This document shows, piece after piece, positions 1 to 8,558 of a DNA stretch of 17,680 nt. Source of the stretch: Entomomonas sp964395065 (GTDB lineage: Bacteria; Pseudomonadota; Gammaproteobacteria; Pseudomonadales; Pseudomonadaceae); NCBI GenBank assembly GCA_964395065.1, contig CAYNAM010000050.1:1-17680 (forward strand), given 5' to 3'. Each line of letters begins with the position of its first letter. The stretch's first letter is position 1. The notes below the pieces were generated by a model. It was not told where the DNA came from and searched no databases. It was given only the letters and a program-made list of their open reading frames with translations. A program made the position numbers and the translations under genes.

Positions 1-480
1 CCGCAGGGGAAAAAACTAACTCAAGCCACTGTACAAGAGTTAGCGCAAGAAAAAGCGTTAATTTTAATAGCAGGTCGCTATGAAGGCATTGATGAACGCT
101 TTATAGAGTCTTTTGTGGATGAAGAGTGGTCGATAGGCGACTATGTACTGTCGGGTGGTGAATTACCAGCGATGGTTTTAATAGATGCGATTACACGCCA
201 ATTACCTGGTGTTTTGGGGTGTAATGAATCGGCTGAGCAAGATTCTTTTATGAATGGCTTGCTAGATTACCCCCATTATACAAGGCCAGAGCAGTATAAT
301 GGGCAATGTGTTCCTGAGGTGCTACTAAGTGGTAATCATGAACATATCCGGCGTTGGCGATTGCAACAAGCCCTTGGGCGAACGTGGCAACGTCGAGCCG
401 ATCTTCTGGAAAGCCGCTCGCTTTCTGGAGAAGAAAAACAGCTGTTGCAAGACTATGTTGCGCAACAGGACGATAGATAA
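1..480 (+). CDS. trmD: tRNA (guanine-N1-)-methyltransferase TrmD, C-terminal part (5' end outside window)
   Basis: TrmD methylates N1 of G37 in tRNAs read with a G next to the anticodon, using S-adenosylmethionine, and prevents +1 frameshifting. The frame is open from base 1 and gives 159 residues before a TAA at 478-480, so roughly the first 90 residues of an about 250-residue protein lie upstream. The text shows the SPOUT trefoil-knot signature: PQGKKL at the very start, then GRYEGIDER, the DEEWSIGDYVLSGGELPA block that binds the cofactor, and LLSGNHEHIRRWR. The Arg of TRQLPGVLG and the Asp of EQDSF are 15 residues apart. That matches Arg154 and Asp169 of the characterised enzyme, the proposed catalytic residues. 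It lies 42 bp upstream of rplS, as in the usual rpsP-rimM-trmD-rplS operon. Identification is certain. Confidence 0.97.
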   Translation, partial: PQGKKLTQATVQELAQEKALILIAGRYEGIDERFIESFVDEEWSIGDYVLSGGELPAMVLIDAITRQLPGVLGCNESAEQDSFMNGLLDYPHYTRPEQYNGQCVPEVLLSGNHEHIRRWRLQQALGRTWQRRADLLESRSLSGEEKQLLQDYVAQQDDR

Positions 481-522
481 CGTATCGATGGTTAACGAGT
501 GGTTAGCCTTTGGAGCATTTAA

Positions 523-891
523 ATGACAAACAAAATTATTGCACAGCTTGAAGCTGAACAAATGAGTAAGGAAATCCCTGAGTTTGCATCAGGAGATACT
601 GTTGTTGTACAAGTTCGTGTGGTTGAAGGTGAGCGTACACGTTTACAGGCTTTTGAGGGCGTTGTAATTGGTAAGCGTAATCGTGGCTTAAACAGTGCAT
701 TCACCGTGCGTAAAATTTCTAGTGGTGTAGGTGTTGAACGTACATTCCAAACCTATAGCCCAATTGTTGACAGTATTACTGTTAAACGTCGTGGTGATGT
801 GCGTAAAGCTAAGCTTTATTACTTACGTGAGCTTTCTGGTAAAGCTGCTCGTATTAAAGAAAAATTGGCTAAGCAAACAAAAGCTGACTAA
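523..891 (+). CDS. rplS: 50S ribosomal protein L19
   Basis: L19 is a large-subunit protein at the interface with the 30S subunit. The 122-residue product carries the family core: the IPEFASGDTV block near residue 18, VRVVEGERTRLQAFEGVVI, and the basic VKRRGDVRKAKLYYLREL segment. The E. coli protein has 115 residues; the extra length here is a few C-terminal residues ending in KQTKAD. The ATG at 523 has a good GGAG at 512-515, seven bases upstream. The gene follows trmD by 42 bp with no promoter needed and is followed by a strong terminator at 905-931, so it is the last gene of this operon. Identification is certain. Confidence 0.98.
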   Translation: MTNKIIAQLEAEQMSKEIPEFASGDTVVVQVRVVEGERTRLQAFEGVVIGKRNRGLNSAFTVRKISSGVGVERTFQTYSPIVDSITVKRRGDVRKAKLYYLRELSGKAARIKEKLAKQTKAD

Positions 892-904
892 TGTTCTTAT
901 AGAT

Positions 905-931
905 AAAAAACCCGCGTTTAGCGGGTTTTTT
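905..931 (+). terminator. Rho-independent terminator of the trmD-rplS operon
   Basis: A perfect 11-bp inverted repeat (905-915 and 921-931) has a GC core CCCGC/GCGGG, a GTTTA loop and a run of six T on the + strand. It begins 13 bp after the rplS stop. The A-run before the stem makes it symmetrical, so it could also stop leftward transcripts coming from yhdP, although yhdP ends about 300 bp away. Confidence 0.93.
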
Positions 932-1226
932 ATTGGTAAATTTTTTAAGTAAGATATAACATACAAAAAATAACTAGAAAAATTGCTGAGTTAATAAAGA
1001 CAATAGGCGCGTTAAGAGGATTTTTTATTCGAGTACTTTAGAGTCAAAGTTTATACTATCAGTCCATTCTTTTATTAGAATGTCAGTCTTCAATAGCATA
1101 ATTATTCTTAACTGATTGATTTAAGCATAGATAAATGTCTCATATTGTCGTATATGGCTGTTAAATTAATGTATGTGGTTTATTTTAAAAAGATTTGTTA
1201 TGGGGTCTTGGTTTTTAGGATAGAAG
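932..1226. other. Gene-free spacer between convergent rplS and yhdP
   Basis: About 295 bp of very AT-rich sequence lies between the rplS terminator and the yhdP stop. I see no open frame with family resemblance, no RNA gene and no GC-rich hairpin with a T-tract that would end the leftward mre-yhdP transcript. In Pseudomonas, a nitrilase-family gene and tldD come after yhdP (from memory). Neither is present here, so this spacer is probably a rearrangement boundary relative to that lineage. Confidence 0.6.
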
Positions 1227-4200
1227 TTACTTCCTATGAATAATGGGATTATTCCAATTTCCTTTTACACTGTAGCTTACAGCTGCAATTTTCATTAACT
1301 CATTGCCTAAGAAGTAATCTGCAACGAGCATAGCCCCCCCTATGGGCGGAGTAACTGCAAGCGTGGCAATAGAAATACTTGATGCTAGAGGAATACCTAC
1401 TTTTACTGTTGCATCAACTTGTTGGGTCTGCATATTTACATTTCCAGACATGGATATCATCATTGAGGGACCTTCAAGAAGTATAGGTTTCGTAATAGTT
1501 AATAAACCGTTTTCTCCCTTGAGTTCTCCTTTAATAGTGTTGAATGCTAGCCCTGGCTTATAGAAGTCGCTAAAATCTAAACGCAGTTGCTTTGTAACCG
1601 CTTCTAGATTTAGGATGCCAAAGATACGTAGAATATTTGCGGTTGACTCATCAAAACTTAGTATTCTACCTGATTCCAATTTAGGGGAGAGGGTTCCTGT
1701 AAAATGTTCTGGTGAAAATTCAGTGGGTGAGCCTTTCCATGTTCCATTGATGTTAACACTAAATTTATCTGCAGTAATATTAGGTTTTATATTCCAGTTT
1801 GCTAATACTTTGTCGAGATTTTTCCCGAAAAGCTTTCCTGTAAAGGTCGTTTGCTCACCTATTTTCCAATCTAAATCACCTTGAATATGAACACCTTTAA
1901 GATTCAGTGCAATATTAGTAATTTTTAAACCTTCTTCGTGCTTCGCATTATCAAATCGAATACTGCCAATTGATTCCTTACCTAAGAATAATTGCTGAAT
2001 GGATAGGTTAATGCTCGGGATCTTGCTAAGATCAATGGCTTTCTCTGATTTATTTTGCTTTAAAAGATCTGTTAGTGTGTCTGGTATTTTTAAATAGTTA
2101 AGATGAATATAGTAAGGTAAATCTTTTGTTTGGGGAGCTGTCAGTCTTCCGAATAATGAGGGGCTATTGATATTTAATTGCCAGCCAGTATTCCCAGCAG
2201 GCTGAATGTAAATAGCGGCTTGTTGTGGTGGAATATTAAATCCAATAACTTTCCCTATTAGTAGGTTGATATTATTAATTTCTTTAGAGTTGAACGGTGA
2301 CTTGGATTTGGGAAGATGTGCCAAGTACTTATTGTAGATATTATACCATTCTTCTATATTAACTTGGCCAAAATTACCACGGACTTGTAGCCCCTGTTTA
2401 TCCGATAAAGAGGCTTTGCCTTGGTTGAGTAAGAGTTCACCGCGCCAGTTTTGCCCGTTCTTATCCATGGAGATGACAGAATTGATTAGTGTGCCATAAT
2501 CTAGTTTTAAGGTGGTCGGTTGTTCCTTACCAAAATTCATTTGGAAAGTGATGTCTTTGGTTTGCTCTGCGGTTTTATTAAGGGGAGTAGGTAAATCAAA
2601 CTGTATGCCTTTGAGTGTAGAGGATAGTGTGAGTTGATTTGTTTTAGCAATTATAAGTTCTAAACTATAAGGTGTAGTGCCTTGTATTGGCCATCTTTCT
2701 TTGATTGGGAAGTACCAATTGATTAACTTAGCAATATTGATAGTTCCTTTGAGCTTTAGATGAGACACTGGAGTGTTCTTGCCCTTGGCTTCGATAGTTC
2801 CTTGTATTGGTGTGCCAAGAACAGTAGCTGTAACAGCTTTGCTGCTCAGCCCTTGTTGGCTGTTGTAATTAAAATCACCCACAATGTTCATTAAGGGGGG
2901 AATAGGGTGCTGTAGATTTAATGATGCATTGTATGCTTTAAAGTTTGTAATAACGAGAGGTTCTTGGTGCTTTTCTAAGGGGATATCAAGTTGTAATTGG
3001 CCCTGAATTACACCTTGGCCTTGCCAAGTAGTAAAAACTTCAGATATGTTTCGTGGAGAGTTTTTTAATACATGTAATGTGTCATTAACGGTGCTTTTTA
3101 ACTCTGCTTTTGCATAGATATGGGGTATTGTTTGTTTTTTATTTAGAGGAATATTGACTTTGATTTTCTCTAATGTTGTATTACTAATGGTGCCATGTTC
3201 AGCTAATATCTTGACGCCTGATGGTTGTATAAAAACCTCTCCTTTGATGTCACGAATAGGTAACCATGGTTGTTGGTAGTTGACCTCAGTACTGTTGACT
3301 TTCATGTAAAGCAATAAAGTATGGGCTGTAGGCGGTGTGTTTTTATTGAGGGAGCCTTGAAAATGAAAATAACCATTCTCAATATTGCCACCAATAATTG
3401 CTGTATTAAGCCAATGAACAAGCTCTTTACTCATTTTGGCTTTACTGGGGATGTATTTGGGTGTATAGCTAGCATCACCTTGAGTAATATTAACACGCAA
3501 ATCCATGTAGTCTTGAATTGGTTTGTAAGGGTATAGGCGAATCATCATATCACCTGTTAAATCACCCTCATCAGCTTTTAATTGCATGAGGTGAGAGAAT
3601 ATACTTACTGTTTTTCCATCAAATGACCAATTGAGAATGCTATTTGCCTGTTTGTAGTACCAAGGTTTATTAAAGAGTGAGGCAATAAATAGTGAAAAGT
3701 CTTTTGCTTTTAATTCAAGGGTTCCTTCATTGATTCCACCTTGAATTTTGCCTGTGATATTACTTGAGCCAACAGTTTCTTTGTAGGGATTAAACGAAAT
3801 ATTTTCAACCTCCGCCGAAAACTTTAGACGCTCAATAAGTGGTTTATCAGGTAACCATGTTAGGTTTAAGTTATTAATATTGCCTTTAGGGTTTATATCA
3901 TGAATGATCTTTTGTGTTTCTTGAGGAATAGGCGCTAGGGATAATACGGGGATAAGGGTATTTTCAATATTAAGAGAGTTTGATTGAAGATCCCATTGTC
4001 TATTGTTGTTTATAGTTTGTTGTAGAAAGCGTAGGTTACTATTTTCAAAGTGAGTTTGATTGGCATTAAAAGATAAGTTTTTAATCTGTAATTCAGTATA
4101 GTTTTGTGTGTGTTGGTTGAACCATGCTTGCATGGTAATGTCTTTAAATGAAATGGTATCATTTTTTTGATAGTTAACTGCAATTTGGCTATTTTGGGTG

Positions 4201-5024
4201 TCAATGGTTAGTGATTGAAGTTGACCTTTTCTGATAGAACCCCAAACTTGCCCTCCAAGAGTTAAGTCATCAAAGTGCCATGGAATATCTATATTTTTAG
4301 GTAACCAAGTTTGCCAATTGATATAAGGAATATCGGCATAAAACTTAGCTTTTAGTTTATACCAGTGCTTTGGAATAATCGATGCACTTATTGAGAGTGT
4401 CAGTGGCTTATCATCGTTAATGTAAAGAATACCATCAAGTCGCATGTCTTCATCTGAAAAATGGGTGAGCGTTGCGTTAATATGGGTAAAAACACGGCTG
4501 GCTTTTTGGTAGGGATGAATACTGATTGTGCTGTTACTAATGGAGAGTTTTTTAAAGCGTTGTAGTTGGGACAAGACTATTTCAGGTGTAATAGGGTCTT
4601 TTTGTTTGGGGATACCGCCAATAGACCACTCATTTGGATTGTTTTCACGAATTTGTAAAGTAAGATTTTCACCATGTACTTTATCAACACGTAATTGCCA
4701 ATTTAGAATGCTGCTAGGTATATCCAGTTCAAGTGTTAGTTGATCGACTTCTAGCATTTGTTCTTGGGTGCCAATATGTATATTTTGTAGAGTAATAGTA
4801 GGGGAAAAAATATCCCAAGAACCTTTAATGTCTCCAATGGTGACAGGGGTATTGTGGAGTGTTTTAGAGAGCTTTTCTTGTAGCTCGATTTTATAACCTG
4901 CGACCCAGATAACAGCCTGTCTAGCAACTACTACATAGAGTGTAATTAGTACGGTGATTAATAGTAATAAACTGATAATAAGCCGGTAGAGTTTGGCCGT
5001 TTTTTTAGGGAGGGCTTCGGTCAT
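1227..5024 (-). CDS. yhdP: YhdP family AsmA-like protein (intermembrane phospholipid transport)
   Basis: This is a very large protein of 1265 residues; E. coli YhdP has 1266. One N-terminal membrane helix (about residues 12-34, LIISLLLLITVLITLYVVVA) is followed by a long periplasmic part of beta-rich repeats. The family feature GDIKGSWDIFSPTITLQNI lies at about 63-80. Near the C-terminus are the AsmA-like blocks FSGKLFG-type strand, GRILSFDE and VDATVKVGIPLASS. YhdP acts with TamB and YdbH as a bridge moving phospholipids from the inner to the outer membrane. The ATG at 5024-5022 is 15 bp after the rng stop, with only a modest AAAGAG ahead of it, so it is probably translated from the mre-maf-rng transcript. 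It is the last gene of the cluster, as in Pseudomonas and E. coli relatives. Family assignment is firm; the transport role is from the characterised homologue. Confidence 0.93.
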   Translation of the reverse strand: MTEALPKKTAKLYRLIISLLLLITVLITLYVVVARQAVIWVAGYKIELQEKLSKTLHNTPVTIGDIKGSWDIFSPTITLQNIHIGTQEQMLEVDQLTLELDIPSSILNWQLRVDKVHGENLTLQIRENNPNEWSIGGIPKQKDPITPEIVLSQLQRFKKLSISNSTISIHPYQKASRVFTHINATLTHFSDEDMRLDGILYINDDKPLTLSISASIIPKHWYKLKAKFYADIPYINWQTWLPKNIDIPWHFDDLTLGGQVWGSIRKGQLQSLTIDTQNSQIAVNYQKNDTISFKDITMQAWFNQHTQNYTELQIKNLSFNANQTHFENSNLRFLQQTINNNRQWDLQSNSLNIENTLIPVLSLAPIPQETQKIIHDINPKGNINNLNLTWLPDKPLIERLKFSAEVENISFNPYKETVGSSNITGKIQGGINEGTLELKAKDFSLFIASLFNKPWYYKQANSILNWSFDGKTVSIFSHLMQLKADEGDLTGDMMIRLYPYKPIQDYMDLRVNITQGDASYTPKYIPSKAKMSKELVHWLNTAIIGGNIENGYFHFQGSLNKNTPPTAHTLLLYMKVNSTEVNYQQPWLPIRDIKGEVFIQPSGVKILAEHGTISNTTLEKIKVNIPLNKKQTIPHIYAKAELKSTVNDTLHVLKNSPRNISEVFTTWQGQGVIQGQLQLDIPLEKHQEPLVITNFKAYNASLNLQHPIPPLMNIVGDFNYNSQQGLSSKAVTATVLGTPIQGTIEAKGKNTPVSHLKLKGTINIAKLINWYFPIKERWPIQGTTPYSLELIIAKTNQLTLSSTLKGIQFDLPTPLNKTAEQTKDITFQMNFGKEQPTTLKLDYGTLINSVISMDKNGQNWRGELLLNQGKASLSDKQGLQVRGNFGQVNIEEWYNIYNKYLAHLPKSKSPFNSKEINNINLLIGKVIGFNIPPQQAAIYIQPAGNTGWQLNINSPSLFGRLTAPQTKDLPYYIHLNYLKIPDTLTDLLKQNKSEKAIDLSKIPSINLSIQQLFLGKESIGSIRFDNAKHEEGLKITNIALNLKGVHIQGDLDWKIGEQTTFTGKLFGKNLDKVLANWNIKPNITADKFSVNINGTWKGSPTEFSPEHFTGTLSPKLESGRILSFDESTANILRIFGILNLEAVTKQLRLDFSDFYKPGLAFNTIKGELKGENGLLTITKPILLEGPSMMISMSGNVNMQTQQVDATVKVGIPLASSISIATLAVTPPIGGAMLVADYFLGNELMKIAAVSYSVKGNWNNPIIHRK

Positions 5025-5039
5025 TAACTCTTTGCCCTC

Positions 5040-6497
5040 TTATTGTGGTACGACATCATACTGATCTTGGGTGTAAAGCGTATCTGATTGGAAGTTAATG
5101 GCTTTACCAATCAATACCTCTAAATCTGCGACATTATCAGATTCTTCTTCCATCAGACGATTAACAATTTTAGGGTTTGCTAAAACGAGATAACGATTGG
5201 TTGGGTAAGCTTTCGCGATACGCATGATCTCTCTAAAAATTTCGTAGCAAATGGTTTCTGATGTTTTTAAAATACCTTTGCCATGGCATTGAAAGCAAGG
5301 TTCACACAAAATTTGTTCTAAGTTTTCGCGTGTTCGTTTGCGTGTCATTTGAACAAGTCCAAGCTCTGTGAAACCTAAAACGTTTGTTTTTGAGTGGTCT
5401 TTTTCTAATTCTCTTTGTAGTGTTTGTAAGACTTGTTCTTGGTGCTCTTCTAGCTCCATATCAATAAAGTCGATAATGATAATGCCGCCTAAGTTTCTTA
5501 GCCTTAATTGTCTAGCAATGGTTGTGGCTGCTTCTAGGTTGGTTTTGAAGATAGTTTCTTCAAGGTTTTTATGGCCTACAAAACCACCGGTATTCACATC
5601 AATGGTTGTCATTGCCTCTGTGTTATCAACAACAATGTAACCACCTGACTTTAAGCTAATTTTTTTATCGAGAGCATGTTGTATTTCTTGTTCAATACCA
5701 TGGATATCAAATAAAGGAGGATCACTGTTATAGAGTTTTAAACGATCTCCCAATTCGGGAAGAAACTCCTCTAGGAATAATTTGGCTTTGTTATAAATGT
5801 CTTCTGAGTCAATATAAACTTTATTAATCTCTGGATTGACGAAGTCTCGGATAATGCGTAGGCTTAATGGAAATTCTTCATAAATTAAGGAACTAGTGGA
5901 TGACTTGTTAATTGCTTCTTTCACTTGTAGCCATAATTTTTGTAAATAGTGAATGTCTTTAGCGAGTTCGGCTTTGGAGATGCCTTCAGCAGCTGTACGT
6001 ATTATAAAACCACCTTCATCAAGTTGTGCCTCTGTAATACATTCAGTAACTAGTTGCCTTAAGCGTTCCCGCTCTTCTTCCTCTTCAATTCGTAGTGAAA
6101 TACCAATGTGCTGTGTTTGGGGGACATAGACAAGATAATGAGAGGGGAGTGATAACTGTGTTGTTAGTCGGGCACCTTTGGTTGCAATAGGGTCTTTAGT
6201 TACTTGAACAATGATATTTTGCCCTTCTTTAATGAGCTTTGTAATATCTTCTGGAGGTTGTTCGCTGTCTCGATTCACTAATTCAGCAACATGAATAAAA
6301 GCTGCTTTATCAAGGCCAATATCAATAAAGGCAGCTTGCATACCGGGTAATACTCGAATAACTTGGCCTTTATAAATATTACCAACAATGCCTCGTTTTA
6401 GTGTTCTCTCCATGTAAACCTCTTGTAGAATACCATTCTCTACAAAGGCAACCCTTGTTTCCATGGGTGTTACATTTATAAAAATCTCAGTGCTCAT
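5040..6497 (-). CDS. rng: Ribonuclease G
   Basis: RNase G is a single-strand endoribonuclease of the RNase E/G family, which trims the 5' end of 16S rRNA and degrades some mRNAs. The product has 485 residues (E. coli 489), so it lacks the long C-terminal scaffold of RNase E. In order it shows an S1 RNA-binding domain (about 36-120, with GNIYKGQVIRVLPGMQAAFIDIG), the 5' sensor/RNase H region, and the DNase I-like catalytic region. The likely magnesium ligands are Asp300 (TTIDVNTGG) and Asp343 (IIIDFIDM), 43 apart as are Asp303 and Asp346 of RNase E. Cys398, Cys401 and Cys404 of CEPCFQCHGKG make the zinc-link region, followed by a small C-terminal domain. The start ATG at 6497 overlaps the end of maf by 11 bp. 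RNase E is excluded by length and gene context. Confidence 0.95.
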   Translation of the reverse strand: MSTEIFINVTPMETRVAFVENGILQEVYMERTLKRGIVGNIYKGQVIRVLPGMQAAFIDIGLDKAAFIHVAELVNRDSEQPPEDITKLIKEGQNIIVQVTKDPIATKGARLTTQLSLPSHYLVYVPQTQHIGISLRIEEEEERERLRQLVTECITEAQLDEGGFIIRTAAEGISKAELAKDIHYLQKLWLQVKEAINKSSTSSLIYEEFPLSLRIIRDFVNPEINKVYIDSEDIYNKAKLFLEEFLPELGDRLKLYNSDPPLFDIHGIEQEIQHALDKKISLKSGGYIVVDNTEAMTTIDVNTGGFVGHKNLEETIFKTNLEAATTIARQLRLRNLGGIIIIDFIDMELEEHQEQVLQTLQRELEKDHSKTNVLGFTELGLVQMTRKRTRENLEQILCEPCFQCHGKGILKTSETICYEIFREIMRIAKAYPTNRYLVLANPKIVNRLMEEESDNVADLEVLIGKAINFQSDTLYTQDQYDVVPQ

Positions 6498-7104
6498 AGT
6501 AATTCTGATGCCTATTACTTGTTAATGAGTAAATACCAGCTTGTTTTAGTAGTTCAGATGTCGCAAAGAGGGGGAGACCAACAACTGCATAATAGTCCCC
6601 TTTTATTTGTTCAATAAATGTAGCAGCTATTCCTTGAATAGCATAGCCTCCTGCTTTTCCTTTCGGCTCTCCTGTATGCCAATAAGTAACTGCTTCTTCT
6701 ATTGAGATACGTCGCATTGTTACCTCTGTCACAATAACATTAGATATTAATTTATCTGAGTAGTATAACGCAATAGCAGTAAAAACTTTATGTGTTTTGC
6801 CCGATAATGACTGTAGCATTGTTACAGCTTGTTGTTGAGAGGTTGGTTTACCCATAATGTTGTTCTCTAAACTAACAATTGTATCGGCACCGAGGACATA
6901 GGCTGTTTTTTGTTGTGCTATTGAGAGCTGATTAAAACCTACTTTAGCTTTAGTGGTGGCCAGTCGAGAGACATAATTTTCTGGTAATTCATCATCGAGG
7001 GGGGTTTCATCAATGTTGGGTTCAATGATAGAAAAAGGAGCACTAAGTCGTTTCAAGAGAAGTTGGCGCCTTGGCGAGCTTGAAGCCAGATACAAACTGT
7101 GCAT
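6487..7104 (-). CDS. maf: Maf family nucleoside triphosphate pyrophosphatase (YhdE type, dTTP/UTP)
   Basis: Maf proteins hydrolyse non-canonical or excess nucleoside triphosphates to monophosphates. The YhdE branch prefers dTTP, UTP and modified pyrimidine nucleotides. The 205-residue product starts MHSLYLASSSPRR, the family's N-terminal nucleotide-binding motif. It continues with GADTIV at about 73 and KAGGYAIQG, both resembling YhdE rather than YceF. The start is placed at ATG 7104-7102, not at an in-frame ATG 57 bp upstream (7161). Homologues begin with this M-x-SLYLAS block, and the ATG shares one base with the mreD stop (TAATG). At the other end it overlaps rng by 11 bp. Translation is therefore probably coupled on both sides. 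The precise substrate is inferred from subgroup resemblance. Confidence 0.93.
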   Translation of the reverse strand: MHSLYLASSSPRRQLLLKRLSAPFSIIEPNIDETPLDDELPENYVSRLATTKAKVGFNQLSIAQQKTAYVLGADTIVSLENNIMGKPTSQQQAVTMLQSLSGKTHKVFTAIALYYSDKLISNVIVTEVTMRRISIEEAVTYWHTGEPKGKAGGYAIQGIAATFIEQIKGDYYAVVGLPLFATSELLKQAGIYSLTSNRHQNYYEH

Positions 7105-7601
7105 TAGTTGATGCCTACGCGGATTTGTAAAGAGCGAAGTGCTGCGGAGAGCCAAGGCCATAGAATGGCTGTTGTAATAATAGGGAAAATGTAATCAAAG
7201 ATACTAAATTTATTAGGATAGATGCCTGTTAATGTATAGATCCAGAGTTGAATGATTTGCCCTAAGGTTAAAATAATAGTGACCATAACCGTTTGTCGAA
7301 TAATGGGTTGAGGTCTAATTTTATGTTGAAAGAGTAGTGTTATATAGACTGTTAAGACTAAAACCAGTGCGTTTTGCCCTAATAAGCTATTTACCATGAC
7401 ATCAACAATAAGGCCAAAAATAAAAGCTGCAAATAAGCTAGAGCGATGAGGTAAAAATAATGACCAATAAATAAATACAGTGGCAATCCATAAGGGACGG
7501 AATGTCATTAAGCTTTGTGGAAGGGGGGCAATACTAAGCAAGAGGGCAATAAATAAACTAAGCCAAATAGCCCAGCCACCAGTGAGTTGATAAGAAGCCA
7601 T
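7104..7601 (-). CDS. mreD: Rod shape-determining protein MreD
   Basis: MreD is an integral inner-membrane component of the elongasome that works with MreC, MreB, RodA and PBP2. The 165-residue product (E. coli 162) is strongly hydrophobic with about five membrane segments. It carries the family landmarks RPLWIATVFIYWSLFLPHR and GLIVDVMVNSLLGQNAL. The ATG at 7601-7599 shares one base with the mreC stop (TAATG), and its own stop shares one base with the maf start. It is therefore almost certainly translated by coupling to mreC and passes ribosomes on to maf. Identification is firm from sequence pattern and context. Confidence 0.94.
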   Translation of the reverse strand: MASYQLTGGWAIWLSLFIALLLSIAPLPQSLMTFRPLWIATVFIYWSLFLPHRSSLFAAFIFGLIVDVMVNSLLGQNALVLVLTVYITLLFQHKIRPQPIIRQTVMVTIILTLGQIIQLWIYTLTGIYPNKFSIFDYIFPIITTAILWPWLSAALRSLQIRVGIN

Positions 7602-8500
7602 TATTTATTTGCCTCCTGGTTATTTTCTTCTGATTTTTGGTTGTCATTAAGTGATGTTGGTTGCACATCAGGGAGTGAGGGGTTTTTATGGGTGAAAATA
7701 AGCAGTACATATCTGCTTCTGTTGAGTGAGGCGGTTGGTTTCGCGTAGATGGTTGCAAAGGGGCTTCCTGTATCGTTTTTAATCTCTGAAACTGTTGCAA
7801 CAGGGTATCCAGAAGGAAAGTTTCCGCCTAACCCAGAGCTGACGAGTAAATCATTGACTTTAATGTCTTCATTGTTTGGTACATAGCGGATTTCTAATAG
7901 ATCTTCTCCTGTTCCTGATGCAATGGCACGTAAACCATTACGATTGACCATTACAGGGATGCTATGAGTTGTATCAGTGATGAGAAGAACCCAAGCACTG
8001 TAGGGAGTGACATCTACGACCTGCCCCATAACACCGGTTGCATCAAGCACGGATTGTCCAATAAAAACACCATCGTTGCTTCCTTTATCTATAAGGTAGC
8101 GAAAAGTAGTTGGGTTGGGGTCAATGCCGATTAGTTCACTAACCACTGCTTTTTCATCGACTAAACTGGTGGAGTTGAGTAGCTCGCGTAATCGTGCATT
8201 TTGTTGGGTAATGGAGGCTAGTTTTTGTAGTCGTTGTTCTAAAAGTAGTGATTGTGCTTTTAGGCGTTCATTTTCAGACAGTAGTTCGCTGTGGCTAGAG
8301 AATTGCTCTATTGCTGTATCCCATATTTTTGAGGGAATATTGGTGATCGAATAAATTTGTGTTGTAATAATGGCTATTTTATGACGAATGGGCACTAAGA
8401 CTTCAAAGCGCGCGTCAACAATCATAGCAATAATTGCTAAGATGGATAGCGTGATCGCTTTAAATCTTTTAGAAAGCCCTCTAGGGAATAAAGATTTAAT
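7601..8500 (-). CDS. mreC: Rod shape-determining protein MreC, proposed AUU start
   Basis: MreC is a bitopic periplasmic scaffold that activates PBP2/RodA in lateral wall synthesis. The first in-frame ATG (8425) would give 274 residues, beginning MIVDARF and lacking the membrane anchor. Upstream, the same frame stays open to a TAG at 8515-8513 and encodes KSLFPRGLSKRF followed by a hydrophobic helix. That resembles E. coli MKPIFSRGPS and the Pseudomonas KPLFAKGPS region. No ATG, GTG, TTG or CTG is in frame there. The codon at the E. coli start position is ATT (8500-8498), behind AGAGGGGGA at 8514-8506, so I annotate 299 residues. Domains: cytoplasmic tail 1-12, helix about 13-29, coiled coil about 72-108, then the two beta-barrel domains (IDKGSNDGVFIGQ, SSGLGGNFPSGYPVA, NRSRYVLLIF). 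Identity is certain; the start is inference. Confidence 0.9.
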   Translation of the reverse strand: MKSLFPRGLSKRFKAITLSILAIIAMIVDARFEVLVPIRHKIAIITTQIYSITNIPSKIWDTAIEQFSSHSELLSENERLKAQSLLLEQRLQKLASITQQNARLRELLNSTSLVDEKAVVSELIGIDPNPTTFRYLIDKGSNDGVFIGQSVLDATGVMGQVVDVTPYSAWVLLITDTTHSIPVMVNRNGLRAIASGTGEDLLEIRYVPNNEDIKVNDLLVSSGLGGNFPSGYPVATVSEIKNDTGSPFATIYAKPTASLNRSRYVLLIFTHKNPSLPDVQPTSLNDNQKSEENNQEANK

Positions 8501-8505
8501 AATAG

Positions 8506-8514
8506 TCCCCCTCT
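8506..8514 (-). promoter_or_regulatory. Strong ribosome binding site deciding the mreC start
   Basis: On the leftward strand AGAGGGGGA lies just before CTATTATTAAATC. From the GAGG core there are nine bases to the second ATT (8500), a good initiation distance. No ribosome-binding-like sequence lies close ahead of the downstream ATG at 8425, where the DNA instead encodes the conserved membrane helix. This is the main sequence argument for initiation at an ATT codon. Confidence 0.6.
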
Positions 8515-8529
8515 ATAAAATGAATAGAG

Positions 8530-8557
8530 AGTATAGCTCTACTTGTGCCCATAACAA
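8530..8557 (-). promoter_or_regulatory. Candidate internal promoter for mreCD-maf-rng-yhdP
   Basis: Reading leftward, TTGTTA (8557-8552) and TATACT (8535-8530) are separated by 16 bases. They match the sigma-70 -35 and -10 consensus at four and five of six positions. Transcription would start near 8523, about 22 nt before the proposed mreC start, leaving room for the ribosome binding site. In an AT-rich genome such matches occur by chance, so this is only a candidate. Confidence 0.33.
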
Positions 8558-8558
8558 T

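Noticed and set aside
7558..7800. 80-codon leftward open frame across mreC/mreD
   Set aside because: It is an out-of-frame shadow of the coupled mreC-mreD genes, low in family-like content.
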